Origin: Callipepla californica brunnescens
Lineage: Eukaryota; Chordata; Aves; Galliformes; Odontophoridae
Direction of reading: 5' to 3'
Assembly: GCA_023055505.1 (NCBI GenBank)
Contig: JALIRH010000003.1
Span: 31,870,842-31,934,841 of the forward strand
Length of the DNA stretch: 64,000 nucleotides
Shown here: positions 1 to 15,068 of the stretch, one piece after another
Position numbering within the stretch: the stretch's first letter is position 1
Layout: every line of letters starts with the position of its first letter
The notes under the pieces: generated by a model
What the model saw: the letters and a program-made list of their open reading frames with translations, nothing else
What the model was told of the DNA's origin: nothing
Database searches by the model: none
Made by a program: the position numbers and the translations under genes

Positions 1-3000
1 TACACATGGGAGGTTTTTTCCATTTCTGGTTTCTCACTTTGTTCTGAGTGAGGGGGTGAGGAGGAACTCCCTGATCTGGACTAATGGAAACCTTTGAGGG
101 TTCCCTTATACCACACTATGTTAATCACATGCACATTCTCAGTTGCACAACTCCAGTCCCTGTGACACTGTTGTCATCTGCATTAGGTCTACCTAGTCAG
201 AGGGGAAGAACTAAAGGTGAACACTGTCAGCAAAGTGATAGCAGGTCTTTGTGGAGATCAGGAGCATCTAAACTCCAAAACATTTTTTGAGCCATTTTCC
301 TGAAGAATTGTCTGAGTGTGGCAGAAAGAGTAAAGTCTTCCAGCACTAGTGGCAAGCACAAGATGGAAGATGTGCACCACAATTTCAACTCTTACTTCCA
401 TGCCCCATGAGCAGTGTGGATCAGCGGAGTTGCGGGCTATTCAGGGGAGAGGTACAGACCTTGCGACACCACTGAAGCCCCTCTGCAGGGCACTGGCACA
501 GCAGCTTGGGCCAGCAGTTCAGAGTCACATGCCAATCTTTTACCGTGATTGCTACAGAGGATTGATTGGGAAAGAGAGGGGAGTGGTCCAGTTTTTCCAG
601 TATTCCAGCTCTTGGCTTCTTGGGGACTTGGTGCTGAGGCAAGAGCCACTGCTCTGATCCTTTGTGTAATCACACTGCTGGCCTTGTGCTCAGAGTCCTG
701 TTAACCCCTCAAGCCCTTCACATTGCAAGTCTCCAGCGCAGTCCTCTGCTGCTAGGCATCAGATCTCAGTGTGAAATGCAGGCAATCTATTTTTTGTTTA
801 TAAATGTCCTATCCCAACATCCCAGCTCCAGATAATAATTGACAAAATACACCAGCAGTGGCCTGCATACAGTTAAACAGATTCACTACAGAGTTAAACC
901 GTATAAGACCTCTAAAATCATCATTTCTTATTTGAGCCAGCAAGGAGCCTGGCATCAAGCTCTGACAGTCAGCATATCTGAAAGCAAATGAGGAATCTGC
1001 CACTGATGTCTGGCAGTCTTGGAAGTGTAATATTACAAAGACTCATAAAAGCGCATCTCAGAGTGTCTTGCTTCCATGCACCACTTCTTTTTTCTTTTTT
1101 TTTTTTTCTTTTTTTTTTTCCTTTCAGTTATTTGATGTCTTGACTGCAGGAAACATCCCACCCCTTCGCCCCTCCCTGGAACAAGAGCAACTGTGTCACA
1201 GAGATCACGCTCCCTTCAAGGCTCATCTGGTTACAATATTGCTGTCCCCCTTCCATCACACTGCACATCTGGGCTGACACTGCCTCCTTTCTGCATGCCC
1301 TTCTCCGCACAGGGATCACCTTGGCAGGATGCTACCCTCCATTCAGAACTGGTGAGCAGCCAGAATGGCACCCGTCCAACAGGAGGAACTGATGAGCCAT
1401 CATATTTCCCATCCAGTAGCAGCAGGGCCCTGGTTTGATTGCCCTCTTGAAAATGCTGGGGCCAGATGGAAATTCCCACTTGGAGAAAATTCTCCAAAAT
1501 GCACGTATCCATTGGATGTTACTGGGCAAAAACAAATAGAGAAGTCTGTTTATGTCTCTAAAGCCTGTTCCCTGCTCTAACTTGACTTCAGGCCTAGTTA
1601 TTCCTGTTGTGATTACTGCAATAGGTTACCACTGTCAACAGGAGGATTTATTGGGGCAGCCAAGAACTGCCTGACTCAGCACAGCCAGGGCTTAACAGCT
1701 CCATGAGAAAGGACAGAGGGAAATCAGCACAGAGGATGGCATCACCATCGTTCATCCCGTGGTGGCTGCAGAAGAAGCTCCGACAAAATAAAATACAGCA
1801 TCTGGGGAATTTAAACTCCCCGTCCCAGTTAAAACCACTCTGTCATTCTGGACAAAGTTTGGAGGCTGTCTAAGCCTGGATGGTGTTTAACACTTCTTGA
1901 CCAGGTCTGTGAGGTGCAGGAGACATGCAACACGGCAGTACTGGGCATCAACATACTCTTTTCACATAGCAACGATCACACTTCCACCTCTGCAGCACAC
2001 TTCCTGAGTGGGTTAGACCCCACAGAGCTTCTCTTCTCCCCTCCATGTTACAGACCTGCTGCAATCTCCTCATCTCCCTGCCTGAGGTTAGCAAAATGCG
2101 GATTAAAAAACAAAACCAAAAAAGCACCTTGCGGTGTGCATTCCCAAAATGCGCATGCTTCTCATAATGGCAGAGGTACAGAAAAGATGCAGGAAAGGTG
2201 CATGAGGTACTCTCTTCTTACTGCCTAGCTGGAAGGACACTATTCCAGGATATTTTCCTAGGCTGACATTTCAAACATGATTCTTTGAGTGGGATTTGTC
2301 TCACCCTGCTTTAGAGATCTGCATCTGAGCCAGTCACCCTTCATATTCAATGAAGAGAAATAGGCATGTCTGGGATGTGAATCATCCGATTGCTTTATAC
2401 ATCTCCTTTAGACTAAGATGAATCACACTCCAGAAGTGCTTATTTTAATCCGTTGACTATAAAGGGAACCAAGATGAATACTCAGACACAGACTTCTGCG
2501 TTTGGTCAGATGACTCTTACTCTGCACCTTCTGGAAAAAAAGCCCCAGGTAACATCCTCCTCATGGGCAACTGCCATACTGCCTGTCACTCACCCACAGC
2601 CTAACATGAGGACAGATGTTCACTCACGTTACAACCCCAAAATCTACCGCACACCAAAAACCAGCCTATGTATCTGAACAACAGTCTTTGCCAGAGTAAC
2701 TTTCAGGAATGAATAGGCAATGTACAACTATGGAAGGAAACCCCAGAAAGGAGGGTTAGGATAGGAAGAATACACACAGTAAGAGTTACCATTATTGACA
2801 AAGAAAACACTAATTTTGCAGGAGAGGCCATCCTCTTTTCTATTAGCACTTGTAACACCAGGAACCAAATGCAGGGCAGCAGCAGTGGCACACTGCCTGT
2901 TGGCACAGTGCTCCACTGCAGCCATTCTCTGCCCCCACTACACCAAGACAGCCACGATTAATGGCCTTTCTCCCTACAGCACACACCCGTTTCAACCTAT

Positions 3001-6000
3001 TGCTGCCAGCAGCCTGTGAGTTCTCCTGAAGCACAACCCTGGCTATGTTCTACCTGACCTCTACTCATATGGTTTCCATACTCATCTACTTTTGCAGATA
3101 GCTACATGTTACTTATATTTATTACAGGCAGGCTGGCTGTAAGATTTCACTGAGGATCAGCTCACTTCACGAACGTGACACTTGGCACATACCATGGTTG
3201 TTCAGTGAAATCAATTAGATTTGTTATCTTGCCTGCGGTACACTCCCTACCCACAGCAGCACTCTTGACACATCCCTGACACTGCTTCCTTGACCAATCA
3301 AGGCATTTTCAATAGACATCCTCTGTAGCTGTCCTTAAAGTTCAGGAATCTCCTTGCCTCTTGCTCCCATCCGTGCCTGCAAGAGTACTCACTTTCCCTC
3401 AGAGGTGTCCAAAAATACAGCATACGCTTCTCACATGAGGCACGTACTAGCCAGAAATAGCTAGTGTTTCCATCAGGCATGGCTATCTACCCTTTGGTCT
3501 TCCAAGCATCCACTATACCCACAGCTACGCAAGGGAACATTCACTTGCTCCTTCTCCTGGCCCAAGTATCCAGCAAGAGATTTCTCAAGTCAGGGCACAG
3601 GAGGACAAGCTGGATTTCTGAGCATGACAGTGGAAACCATAGCACTGTTGCTCTCTACTAGCACAGACCAATAAAACATCCAGGACAAACAGGACTCTTG
3701 GTTAAAAACAAACAAAATGGATTCTTGTAATGTTGATGAAACATTAAAAGTTCATTTTATTTTTACAAAGGTAATTCAGAACATCTGGAATCTCAAACGA
3801 GTCTCTGTACGCAACGTTTCAATCCAGGTTCCGTGACATTCATGGAATTTCCCCTGCACTTTACTCCTAACCGAGCTGCCTGGCTGAAGGGAACCAGACT
3901 TCTTTCCTCTGTTAGGAGAAACAGCTGGACACTGAATTTTTGCTTTGCGTGGACAAATACCAGTAGCCTAGGAGCCATTTTTAATGTGAGCGCTTGGCTG
4001 AGCAGCCAACCCAAAACCAGGCTCAATTCCTAAATAGTCTGGCATCACAAAAGGACATACAATGCCCTTATTCCCAGGCCTGGCATCACTCTCCTCAACT
4101 TACTACCTGTCACCCCTGCAGAACTTAGGAGTGGACTCACCTGGAGATGACTTGTTTCAGACTATGCTCTAAAAACAAAAGGCAACATGCCCAGCGCTGG
4201 GGCTCTGGTAAACAAGTTACCCCTCTGCAGCCACTTTATTTTCCACGAGTGAAGGAGATGGGTGAAGCTGAGGCAGCTCCGTCTTCCAGATTTCAGCCTG
4301 AGGACCTGTGCTAACCACCAGAAAGCCACACCTTCCTAGCCCAGTATTTCCGTGGGCTGCATCTGACTTTCTCTGCTTGCAGCAGCAGAAAGTTGCACCG
4401 TATGACACCTGCTTGGAATATCAAGCATTTGGCTCAAAAAGCACAGAGTCATGGGAAAACAATGACTAACACCGAGTCACCGTGCAGCGCAGTCCCAAGG
4501 GGAGAACCTGCAGACAGTTGCACAAATTGGTATGGATGTAGATTTGTTTGCCAGAGCTGCATCCAGTGCTAATTTAATGAAATATTGCTGCAGTACAAAT
4601 AGGGGCAGGAATATTGTCCTCTGAAAAACTGGTTTCAGCGAGCTGTTTCAGACCACCCTTGTTCAAACTGCTCCAGCTGAGCTGGCATGCTTAGATCAGG
4701 GGAAAAACACGATTGGGCAAGTTGGTGCCAACTTCTGAGGAAGGCTTACTTCCAACAGTCAGTCTTAAAGCCTGGTCAGCTTAGCTCCTAAAGCCTCTCT
4801 CTGTCATTCTGACCCACACATGGAAAGAGAACATAAAAAATGCAGCTTACCCAGACAGGGCTCTGTAGATGTGTGCTGTGAGGCCCACTCCCATGTTGGC
4901 TGAGGTTGGAGATGAGGTTCCTGCCACCTCTGCTGACAGTACAGGGAGCAGGTGTCCACCTGCCCCAGGGATGAGGAAGAAGCAGGGGAAGCTGATGGGA
5001 TGAGCACAGCTCACAAGCAACCAACCCAGCACCCACCTTCCACAGCTGTACTCTTCAGTGACTGCAAGCTGTACTCTTATGTGGCAGAAGTTTCAGGGAC
5101 TCAGACATCACTGAGATTCTTCAAAGCCTCTCTCTGCAGTAAAAAAAGACCTCATCTCACAGCTTTCTGGGAAGGGAGACAGTTCATTCACAGCACCATC
5201 AAAATTCAAACCTATTCAAGAGCTGACCTTCATTCAGCTATCTATCTGAATAATAACACAGGCAATCAGGATGGAGCAATTATGTTTTCAAGGCTCTGTT
5301 TCTGAAGGTTTTGTCATGTATTTAACTTTAGCTCAGAAAATGCCCTCTGCAGCAGACAGAAATCTTGAGTTAAATATAGAAGTGCATGATAGCAGCAGAC
5401 AGAGAGGAGCCATGGAGCTGACAATAAAGAGGAGCCCAGGCTATGAGGGAAAATCTGGGGCTTGTCTCTCTGGGTGAGAGACCTAGGGTCTGAAGCAGAT
5501 GAACTGGGGAAAGGAGATGATCCTAGGAGCAGAATGCTCCTCAGATAAGGAACCACCCCGCCTCCCCTTGCCCTCCCCATGCCAGTGGCCTGGCTGTGGG
5601 GCTCCCCCTCCTGCGTGGAGACACTCTTCCTTACCAAGGCAGCCATAGCCCTGCAACCTCCCTCCCACGCTGGCCTCTTCAGCAGCCCAAAGGCAAAAGC
5701 ATCTCCAGCTGAGGATAGCCCTGCCTCTGGCACCTGTGTTCACATCATCAAGCCCAGCTGCTCAGTTGAGGCTCACTTCTCTCTCTTTCCAGGCCAGTAA
5801 CACACTGCCAAATGCCCCTGGGTCTGGAAGCCAAGATTCTCCACCTGCCTCCAGCGCATGACCCTGTCCCAGTTTTGGATTACCCTTGTCTGTTACATAT
5901 TTTCCACCTCCCTCTCCCGGGGCGGGTAGAGGCAGCATAAGGACAAGCATAGTGAAGGTGCTCAGCCGTGCCTGGCTCTGGCTCTGAGGAGCAGCAGGGG

Positions 6001-9000
6001 CTGGGGAAGCTGGCGTTTAGACCAAGCAGCTGAGCTGTGTTTGCTGCTGTGCGAGGCTCAGGGGCTCTCCAGCAAGCACCCCAAGGCTGCGGGGGACAAG
6101 GCTGCTCTGCTGGGTGTCTCTCTCTTTCCTCAGGCCAGAGGTGAGGGCCTCACGCTCCCCCAGATAAGGCAGAACTGAGTCACTGGTCCCCTGTCTATCT
6201 AGAGCAAAGCCAGCCCTGCCAGCTGGAGCCCTGCCAGGTGGAGCCCTACGCACATGCAAGCACATGGCTCAGGCAGAGGCCTCGGTCCCCTCACAAATGT
6301 TCCTACATGGGTGGACGCGAGAGCTCGGCTCGCAGCCTGAAGGCCAGCGCTGCTAATTTGGGTTGTTACACTGGTTTGCTCAGGAACCCTTTGCCTGCCC
6401 CTCGGCTCTGACTCAGCTGCAGGCAGAGACCTCCTGGCTCTGCTGGGACCCCGCACACCTCCCACCCCATCTCACCCCATTTCCCCCCCTGCAGATGGAG
6501 ATTCAGGAGTGCTGATGCCTTCTGCAGCCCAAGGAAACAGCTCTCTGTGGGGTGCCCTGCAGGAGGCAAATTCCACCACTGGATCAAATTCCTCAAGCAA
6601 GAAATTTGGAAGTACTTCAGCCCAGGATAAAGAGTGCAAAATAGCAGTGCTTGCAGAGTGCCTTGGCAGAGTGGGACTTTAACCGGCAGCACTTTGCTCT
6701 GATCTGACCATCAGTGGCCAGAGTTGGTGAAATGACAGTGATAAATTCTCAGGAGTGCTTAGTAACACTCCTTGACCAAAACTGAGTTACTCACAAAGTG
6801 ATTTCTTAGAATGACGTCTCCTCTTGCTCTTCCAGAAGTATTAAATTACACTGCTGTGATTAATTACTACAGCAACTGCGAGGCAAACTTGAAATTGTCA
6901 CCTAAGAACAAAAGGTCTTTGAGATAGGGGATGTTTACTTTTAGCTGAAAGGGCACACGCTCAAATTTGGTAAACTGTACGTTGCTCGCATTTAGATTCC
7001 TCAGGCAGAAATAGCAGCTGGCTGCACGGAGAAGCAGAAAGGTGAAAATGTCATTGGAGAAAACCTCCAAGTATTTCTCACAATTGGCACTAACAAATGG
7101 CTTCCGGAAGCTAGAGGTCACTGCACACACAGTCCTGGAGCTTTCAGGCATTAACCTGAAGTTATTGTATTTAACTTGCATTCCTAAAGCAAGGTCAGAT
7201 GGTTTACCCCAAATGTTAGCAAATTCCAACAAGTAATCTAACACAGGCGCTTCCATTTGCTCCAGTGGGATGCTTTGGAGGCAGAAAAGGAGTGGTTTCG
7301 AGCAGGGCTGCCGCTTTCCCAGCGCACACAAACTGCAGTCGCGCTGCAGATGGGCTTTTTGCTTCCCCCAGAACCGACCATAAATTCCGTGGCCCTCCCC
7401 CAAGAGATATTAAACCCAGTCTGCAGAGACAGATAATTTTTTAAAGCACCAGGCAGCAGGAGACACTAGCTACTCTGTCACCTAAGTGTTTTTGGAAGAG
7501 GAAAAAGAGCTATTCAGCATTAAAGATTCAGGAATGTCTGTTGACATATTAAGGAAACAACCTCGGGGGACAGCTGACATGGCTCCAAGAAGCATTACCA
7601 AGGGAACAGTGACGCAAATGCCTTCCATTTTTACAGGCTGGCAGCTCGCCAGGTTCCCTCGCCTGATGTCTGATGTAATGCTAATCCCTATCTGGGTTAG
7701 TGCTCGGATATCAACCACAGCAGCTCACTCTGCTGCAATCAATACAGCACACTTTTTATAGAAGAGCGTATTAAAAAAAAAATCTGCTCTAATCTACCAG
7801 GAATACGTACAGTAGAGTAATAGCAGGGGAAATCTAATGGCTAACCTGGAACTCACCCCGAGCACGCTTCTGCGGGTGTACACGTGTGCACAGGGCTCTG
7901 TACAGACCCACGTGTGCCCTGAATCACAGTGAGTCCAAAGCAAGGGCCACACGCTGTGAAGGCCTGGCTGTTCACCAGGGGAAGAAGAGCCTTCCAGTTG
8001 CTCCATTGTGTGATACTCAAGCAAAATGGGTGTGGAAAATAAAATAGGCTATTGGCAATAGTACGGAATAAAATGTTTCTTTGTGTACTAATGATGACAT
8101 GTTGCAATTCTCTATGAGTTCTGAAGGGCTCCACGGGGATTGACGAAGTATCACAAGTCAAACAGGAGAGCCCAGATACACGGCGCCAAGGCTGGGTGAA
8201 GGACTCCCAGCCAGGCATGGCATTCAGCACTCAAAACACGTCAGCTCCAGAGTCAGCGTGACAATTTGTCATAGCGGACACCAACACCAGCACTTTGAGA
8301 AAAGAAATGTGCAGGGGAGTATCCAGGAAAGGAATCCAGGGATCCTGAATTACTGTGTAATTATCTAAGCAGTAATTTGGCTTGCTTAGAGGAGAAGAAC
8401 GATGAAATCTTGAGTAACCTCCACTGAGTGTAGTCTCAGATTTACACCATATGTCAGGGAAAGCACTGCCAATCCTTAACTGCACCCCAAAACCACTCCA
8501 GGGCACTGCTTTTCTACTTACTGATAGTGCAGCTTACAGGTTCACCAGCCTTACAGCTTACCGGGTCAGCAGCATCCATCCTATGAGCAGTAACCCCATA
8601 CCACTTTATTTCCCACAGTGTTGGTATCCTAACTGTGAAAGGTGCTAAGTGTGTTCTTGACCCCAAGAAAATTTTGAGGTGAACACTGTGGGTAATAAAA
8701 TAGTTCAGTTCCAGCTTGCATCCAACGCCTGGTGAGGCTGGCACCTTTGCAAGCCAATGCACCACTTCTTTCTATTCCTCTTTTGTCGGATAAAATTTAA
8801 AGAGAGTTTTGGAAAAAGAGCACTTCAAAATAAAAGCTGTTTCAGTACTATTTGCTCTTATGTTAACTCCTGGCAGACGCAAAAAGAACATTGACCTCAT
8901 CATTCAGGTTTCCCAGAGGGAGTCAGCTTCACAGAACTGCCTGAATGCTGGGTTGGTATTTTGGGTACTTACAGGAAAATCCATTTACAGGAAGACGGCA

Positions 9001-12000
9001 TCCATCCTACACCATGTTCAGGGCAGCTTTTCCACAGCAGCAAGGGTTGATTTGACCAAGTAATTGCTCCTACCTTACCAAGTAACCCTCTACCTTACCT
9101 CTGAAATCCCCTACCTTTACCGAAACCAGAGGACATATCATGAAGCTCTCCTGGGATGCTCACCATCACCAGGCCACAGCCTTACACATCTGCCAGGCAC
9201 TGCCCTTTTGCGAGCAGCCACCATGGCAGGATGCCACTTCTGCTCGCCACTCTGCCCTTTATTCCCCACCAGCTGGGTCCTGTCCAGAGCAACAGTGGCT
9301 CTGAAGACAATGTCTGGCCTCATAACTTCCTACTTGATGGATCCCCAGAAGGCCTGACCCTTTGCTTTCACTCTCCCCACACAGGCACACAATGTTGCCT
9401 GGTCTGATATTAGCTCTTTTCCCTTGGCCCACCATCAGCACAGCTCTCAGCTTGCATGCTGGCTTCTTCAGCCTCCGCACCTCCTCAGTGGGTTCAGTGT
9501 GCACCTACAGAGACATTCCCACTGCAGTGCTTTGGAAGACAATCTCCAGCCTTACCCACCCCGTAGTTCTTCAGTCGTGTGCAGTTTGGGCAGTGCTCCT
9601 GATGAAACCATAAGCAGTGCACCCCTAACTAACCCCTTGCTTTGGAGAATTTCCATTCTCCAGTGCTGACAAAAAAAGTGTTCTCCACTGTAATGCAATG
9701 CTTTTAATGACCAAGTAATTGCCTTCAGTTTTCTAATAGAATGTGCTCGGCGTGGATGGATGGCCTTGTTAGAGCAGCCTCATGACACAGGCCAGTAGAG
9801 AACATTAAAACAGTAATGTTACCCTCTCTCTGTTTCATGAAGAGTTGAAATGTTTGATGACCAAGGAGCCTCTATTCTTAAACAAAGGGCTCAGCTGGTT
9901 TTGCTCACTTTAGATTAAGCAAGAAAGAGGCATACAGCTTAAGATACATTTGCAAACACCACACACATGGCAGTGCTCCAGACGTGTCTTCCCTTTACAG
10001 CCCTTGCACACATGGCAGGGGGGAACCGCAGGCCCAGTCCTCCTCGATGGCAGCTAGCAGTGACCTCATGGAATTATGACACAGTGCCAATGGGAAAAGA
10101 AAATCCATTTCTTTCCATACAACCCATAGTATATTTGCACAATTTTTTAATATACATGCTTATATTTCCTTAATATTAAATGAAATGCTTAAGAGCAAAC
10201 ACATTTCTAAAACATTGGTGTATTTACAGTTTGTTGTGCTTGAGTTCTGAATGGAGAATAGTCTCCATTATTTTTTCCACATGCTCATGCAACATTATAT
10301 TAAAAGCATATTTTACTCAGTCAGACGTGCTGTGTGCTTCATGAACACTTTGCACAGCTGGAAACTTTAATGTTTACCAAAAACCCAATCGTCATCAACA
10401 CAATGCAGAGTGTCACCATTGCAGTCAATGGTCTGAGCTCAGACCACGGGCACTGATCACCAGGGGCTCGTTCCTAAGGCCTCCAGCCAAAGGGATATAC
10501 TCTGAATCTTCACGCAGCGCAGCTGGATTCCTTGGGACTGCTGAATGGTGAAATCTCTTCTCCAGACAACACATAGCCCAAGCAAAAGTCTGCAGACAAG
10601 TTAATAGTCTGGTCTAGGTGGAGTTATACTGTCAAAATTTTAAAATACAAGATACGCATCAGTCAGCATCAGTGCCCTGCAAGCTTCACTGCCCTGCTGG
10701 TGTGGTCCAGTAACCTTCGACAGTCCAATTAATGTGACTCAGGCATTACCACGCAATCTCTCTTACTGAAACCACCCAGTTCATTGGCCTACTCCTAGAG
10801 TTATTCAAAGAACTCCAGAAAGACAATCATAGTGTCTTTTTGAAATGTTCATGCAAGGCTGATGTTCATAATCTCTAGTGACCAATTAGTTAAACTAGGA
10901 CATTTTCAGGGCAAAATCCTTCGAGAAAATTCACAGGAGTGGGTGGATATCAGCTTCTCACTCTCAGAGCAAACATGGTTCTGTGTTCTCAATGCAAGAA
11001 TCATAGTTACCCTGGCTACTTCATGCAGCAGCTGGGGATTTCCACTTTTTCCTGTACATAAACAAAATAAACCTTGGGTGTTGATTGGTCTCCATTTCCA
11101 AACCCTCTGATTCTGTTCCAAAACGAAAGCCCCCTCAGGTGCAAAATTCCCAACTGGAATAATGCGCGTGCTACGTGAAGAGCTGCAGTCAGAGGGTAGA
11201 TGGATGCATTTGTGCCAGTTACACAGTAACGTAAGAGTCAGAAATAAAACATTAGCAATCAAAAGCGTTACAGGAATGTTCCCTTTATTAAGTATCATCC
11301 TAAATATTGCACCCATAAATATACATTGGCAGCTTGTGAGAGATACAAGCCTGCTTTTACGCTTTAATGCCTGATGACATCTTCATGTGACAGCAACATT
11401 GTTCCACAACATGCAGGAAACGCTGCTGATGGAAATAGGCATTTGGCAAGGGGAAAGTAAGCTTGTCTTTCCCTGAAGAATACTGAAAAAGGAGCATTCT
11501 TTCATGAACTAAAGGGAATGCAGTTTCTTTTATTCATAACAGCAACTGTGTGGCAACTGGTAATAGTTTACCCCTCTGGTTTTCAAGCTGAGCTCTCTTT
11601 TTTGATATGCTGTTGCTTGTCACATGCTAGTCAGGGAGTGAGGTGAGGCGTGTGAATCCCCATTAGTCTTGTGCAGAGCACTGTCTGTGCTCCTCATCAG
11701 GCGATAAGGCTACAGTCTGTACAGGCTTCCTATTCCTTCCAGCTTGATGCTGTCAGGACAGGGCTGTATCCAACCCCGCATGTTCTGCTGGATGGACACC
11801 CAGTCTCTTCAGGCTGCACAATGTGAGGACCACAGAGCACAGGAGTCCAATTTCTAAAGCTATTGAAGAAACTACTTTAGCCTTAGGCACAGGGTCTGTG
11901 TTTGATTTCACATTCCTGCTCAAGCATGAATTAGCTGGATAGGGAGTTTTCTGTTTTGCTACAACTTTTGCTTCACACAAAAGTAGAGGAACAATATCCT

Positions 12001-14529
12001 TGGTGTTAGCAGCATCTCTGTCTAAAGGTCTATTTCTTCCTGTGAAAAAAAGCCACTGGGGAAAATATTTAGCCTTGTACCTTTAAATGAAGACTCGGTT
12101 AGGTGAGAGCTGGCCTAGTGACCAACACGTGCTTAGGGAAGTCAAAGAGAGTGACACTCCTTCATCCTACCTGCTAGGTCTTCTTTCTCCATCGCGCTGT
12201 GTGCAGCTGTACGTCTCTGACCAACAAAAGAGCCGTGCACAGACCTGACCAGCTGGAATCACTCCACCCCTGGGTCATTAAAATATTCAATTTTGGCTCT
12301 GTACTGAAGTGACACGATAGACATGGGAATTGAAAGCACAAAAACTGCTAACCTCTGATCCTATCTCTGCAAAAGAATCCCTTGGTGGCTTTAGGCGAGC
12401 TACTTAACATCTCCGCCTCAGTTTTCCATTTGCAGAAGGGGCCTGAAAATACTCAGCCACCTACTCCACAGGGGAGTCCTGAGGATTCATTTCTTAATGT
12501 AAAGTGGCTTGAAGATGAAAACCTGCATGTAAGTGCCAAGTGATATTACAGATACCCAGGTTTAGCTTCAATTTTGGAGACTTGCTTTCCTTTCTAAAAT
12601 GAGGGAAAGTATTCCCCTTAGTCTACTGAGATTTCTGTTCTGCTCTGTATTTCCTACAGAACAGGGAAGGAGGGTTGGGAGCATTGAGAAAAACGTGCCC
12701 CCTCGGATCTCAATCTACCTTTCACATCCTCTCAGGAAATTGTTTTGAAAGTGCCCGACACTTGCTGCAATATGCTACAGTCACAAGGCAAAAATTTTAC
12801 TCTTTCAAGAATGCTTTATGAGCCCCAGGAATAACTCATCTCTAGCAGGGATGGTTAAGCATAATGTTGAGAGTCTATGATTTTCCCCAGAGGCAGAGAA
12901 ATCATTCCAAGCTTTTCTTCAATTTGGTCATGAAACTTTAACAGGGAAATACCCAGGGCAGTTCTGGTATATCAGTGGAATATGTATCTTAAGACTAAAT
13001 GGGAGGAATGGTTTGATCCACCAAGTTACTTCCTTCTATCTTCCATGAGCTAAATCTTTGAGTGAGGCAATGATTTGTGTGTGGCAAACTATTTTCACAG
13101 CAATGCAGTCAACACGATGCTTGGTCAGCATCTTTAAGCTGGCTGGCATAGCTGCACTGGACAATAGCTGCGATGGAGAGCAGAGGAACTGGTTGTTCTA
13201 GCACTGGCTGTGCTGAGAGCACAAGTGCAGCAAACAAAAGGACTGACCCAGTATTTGCAAATGCTAAGATTATTGGAAACAAAGGAAATAATTTTGTCAC
13301 CCCAGAAAAAAAATAATATGGTCTTTCATGATTGTTCTGAAAAAGCCCCCTTCCATAAACTGCCGCTACTCCTAAGAATTTGGAGCATGCAGCTAATGCC
13401 CATGGCTCTACTTCTAGCTCCATTAATACAAGATTTTGGCACTGCCGGAGCACCTCCCTGTGCATGCTGGATCCAGATCTGACCTAAGCACACAATTACG
13501 TTTCTGTTGAAATAGCCAGAGCACACAATGTGGTATTTATGCCAGTTTTGTGCTGACTGGCAGACAGACGTTACCTGACTCGGTATGATGCCTGCCAGAA
13601 TTTGTCAAATAGATTTGACCCAGAGCATAAGTCTGCACCAGCTCAGTGCTCAGCAGCTCCTGGCCCAGCACAGGGCACTCTATGTCAGATTTGCTATCCA
13701 GTGGGAACACAGTTTAAGCCGCATGAAATAGTCACACGCCTTGCTTATATTAATCAAACTGCTCTGCCCCTTTGTTGTAAGATATCGTCAAGATACTGTT
13801 CAATTCCCACAGGCATAGCAGGGATTATATAATTTCAGAGAAAAGGGCTTCATGTTTCTAAGTGATGCAGTAATTGCCAGGACCATCCGCTTCCTGAATT
13901 TAAAATGTTTATGTCTCACTTCAGTAAGTAAATGAAAGACACCGAGTTAATATAAGCAAAACATGGAAAGAAAAAGAAGGGTCAGATGAGAACAGAAACC
14001 TACTGCCTGCTCCTGCTTTTTTAACTTCCCATTGAGTGGTGTGTGGAGCCAAGCCACCCTGTGCTCCGAGTTGCTCCACTTTCAACAAATGTTGGTTAAG
14101 TCCTGCAGGATCAGAGCCAGCATTGGGATTCTGAGGCATTCTGGCAAGAGGAATCTGCTGGGATCCTCCCTTCCTCGTTGTCCCTCCCAGGCAGAACAGA
14201 GTCATTTACAACAAAGTGGGTGGGAGGGCTTAGAAATCTTTGAGCCCCAACAGCTTGCCTGGGCAACACTGAGGATGGCCACATGCACACTGGCGATGTC
14301 AGCATCTGAATTATTTTCTAGAAACAATTCCCTCTGAAGAGAGCCGTCCTTCAGACAAAGCCTTGTGACACATTCTGGTGATTTTAGGCTATTTTCTCTT
14401 CCTTTTCATATAATTGCTTTGTTATGGAACTCAGAATGATCAGCCAGAAGTGGTCAAAAGAACCACAGAAACAAAATGCCTCTTGGGACATTGCAACACA
14501 ATACTGAACCAGTAAGGAGAAACTTTACT
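1..14529. other. Intergenic, no gene seen
   Basis: Mixed-composition vertebrate non-coding DNA with no recognisable repeat, exon or RNA gene. Reading frames here are short, overlap on both strands and lack protein-like composition. The longest (minus strand, 6867-7403, 178 codons) matches nothing I know and is about the length expected once by chance in a window this size. AT-rich sub-stretches at about 6840-7260 and 10080-10400 are free of repeats and could be conserved non-coding elements. Confidence 0.7.
1087..1120 (+). repeat. T-rich low-complexity run
   Basis: T runs interrupted by single Cs, followed by CCTTTCAG, which gives a good but isolated splice-acceptor look-alike at about 1127. 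Confidence 0.8.
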
Positions 14530-14936
14530 AACTTAAGAGCGTCATGAGTCTCTTTGCTCTACCTGCTTTCTCTCATGACTCTCTCTTATTTGTCCTCTTT
14601 CCACCTCTGATATATTTGTCTTCTTCATATCATTCTCTTCTCTCCTGGCCTGTATTATCCCTTCTCAAAATAATTCTCTTCCCTTGTTCATTATGCTCCT
14701 TCTCTTGCTCCTTTTCAATGCACAGTCATTTTGCCTACTTCTCTCTTTTCTCGTTGGCCATTCCCACTCATTCCTGGCAACCATCCTCCTAAACGTCTTT
14801 GCTCCTGCTTGTCAGTTCTCCCTCTCCACCCCAGTTCTTCCTGCCTGATGTTTTCTTTTCTTTGGTCTTTACCTCCCCGAGGAAATTCATTTCTCTCACT
14901 CCAAGTCTTGCAACTTTCTCCTCCCCATTTCTTGTA
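14530..14936 (+). repeat. Pyrimidine-rich stretch next to a CR1 tail
   Basis: About 400 bases strongly biased to C and T on the plus strand (many CTCTTC, TTCTCC and CCTCTC words, few purine runs), ending directly at the CR1 3' end. It is not a clean tandem repeat. It could be an aged TTCTC-type satellite or a low-complexity region. Confidence 0.5.
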
Positions 14937-14940
14937 ATAA

Positions 14941-15068
14941 CAGAATCACAGAATGATTTGCGTTGGAAGGGACCTTAAAGATCATCACATTCCAACCCCA
15001 CTGCTGTTGGCAGGGACACCTTCCAGGTTGCCTAAAGCCCCATCCAACCTGTCTTTGAAATCCTTCCC
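14941..15068 (-). mobile_element. CR1 LINE 3' end fragment
   Basis: The plus strand starts with ATCACAGAATGATTTGCGTTGG and continues with the GGACCTTAAAGATCATC and TCCAACCCCACTGC blocks typical of the reverse complement of avian CR1 3' ends. The element is therefore in minus orientation and about 130 bases long. It carries no coding capacity. Confidence 0.85.

Noticed and set aside
1087..1130. T-rich tract ending CCTTTCAG as a splice acceptor
   Set aside because: No coding frame of quality follows and no partner donor or exon is visible.
6867..7403. 178-codon minus-strand frame
   Set aside because: About one frame of this length is expected by chance in 64 kb on six frames. No domain or splice context seen.
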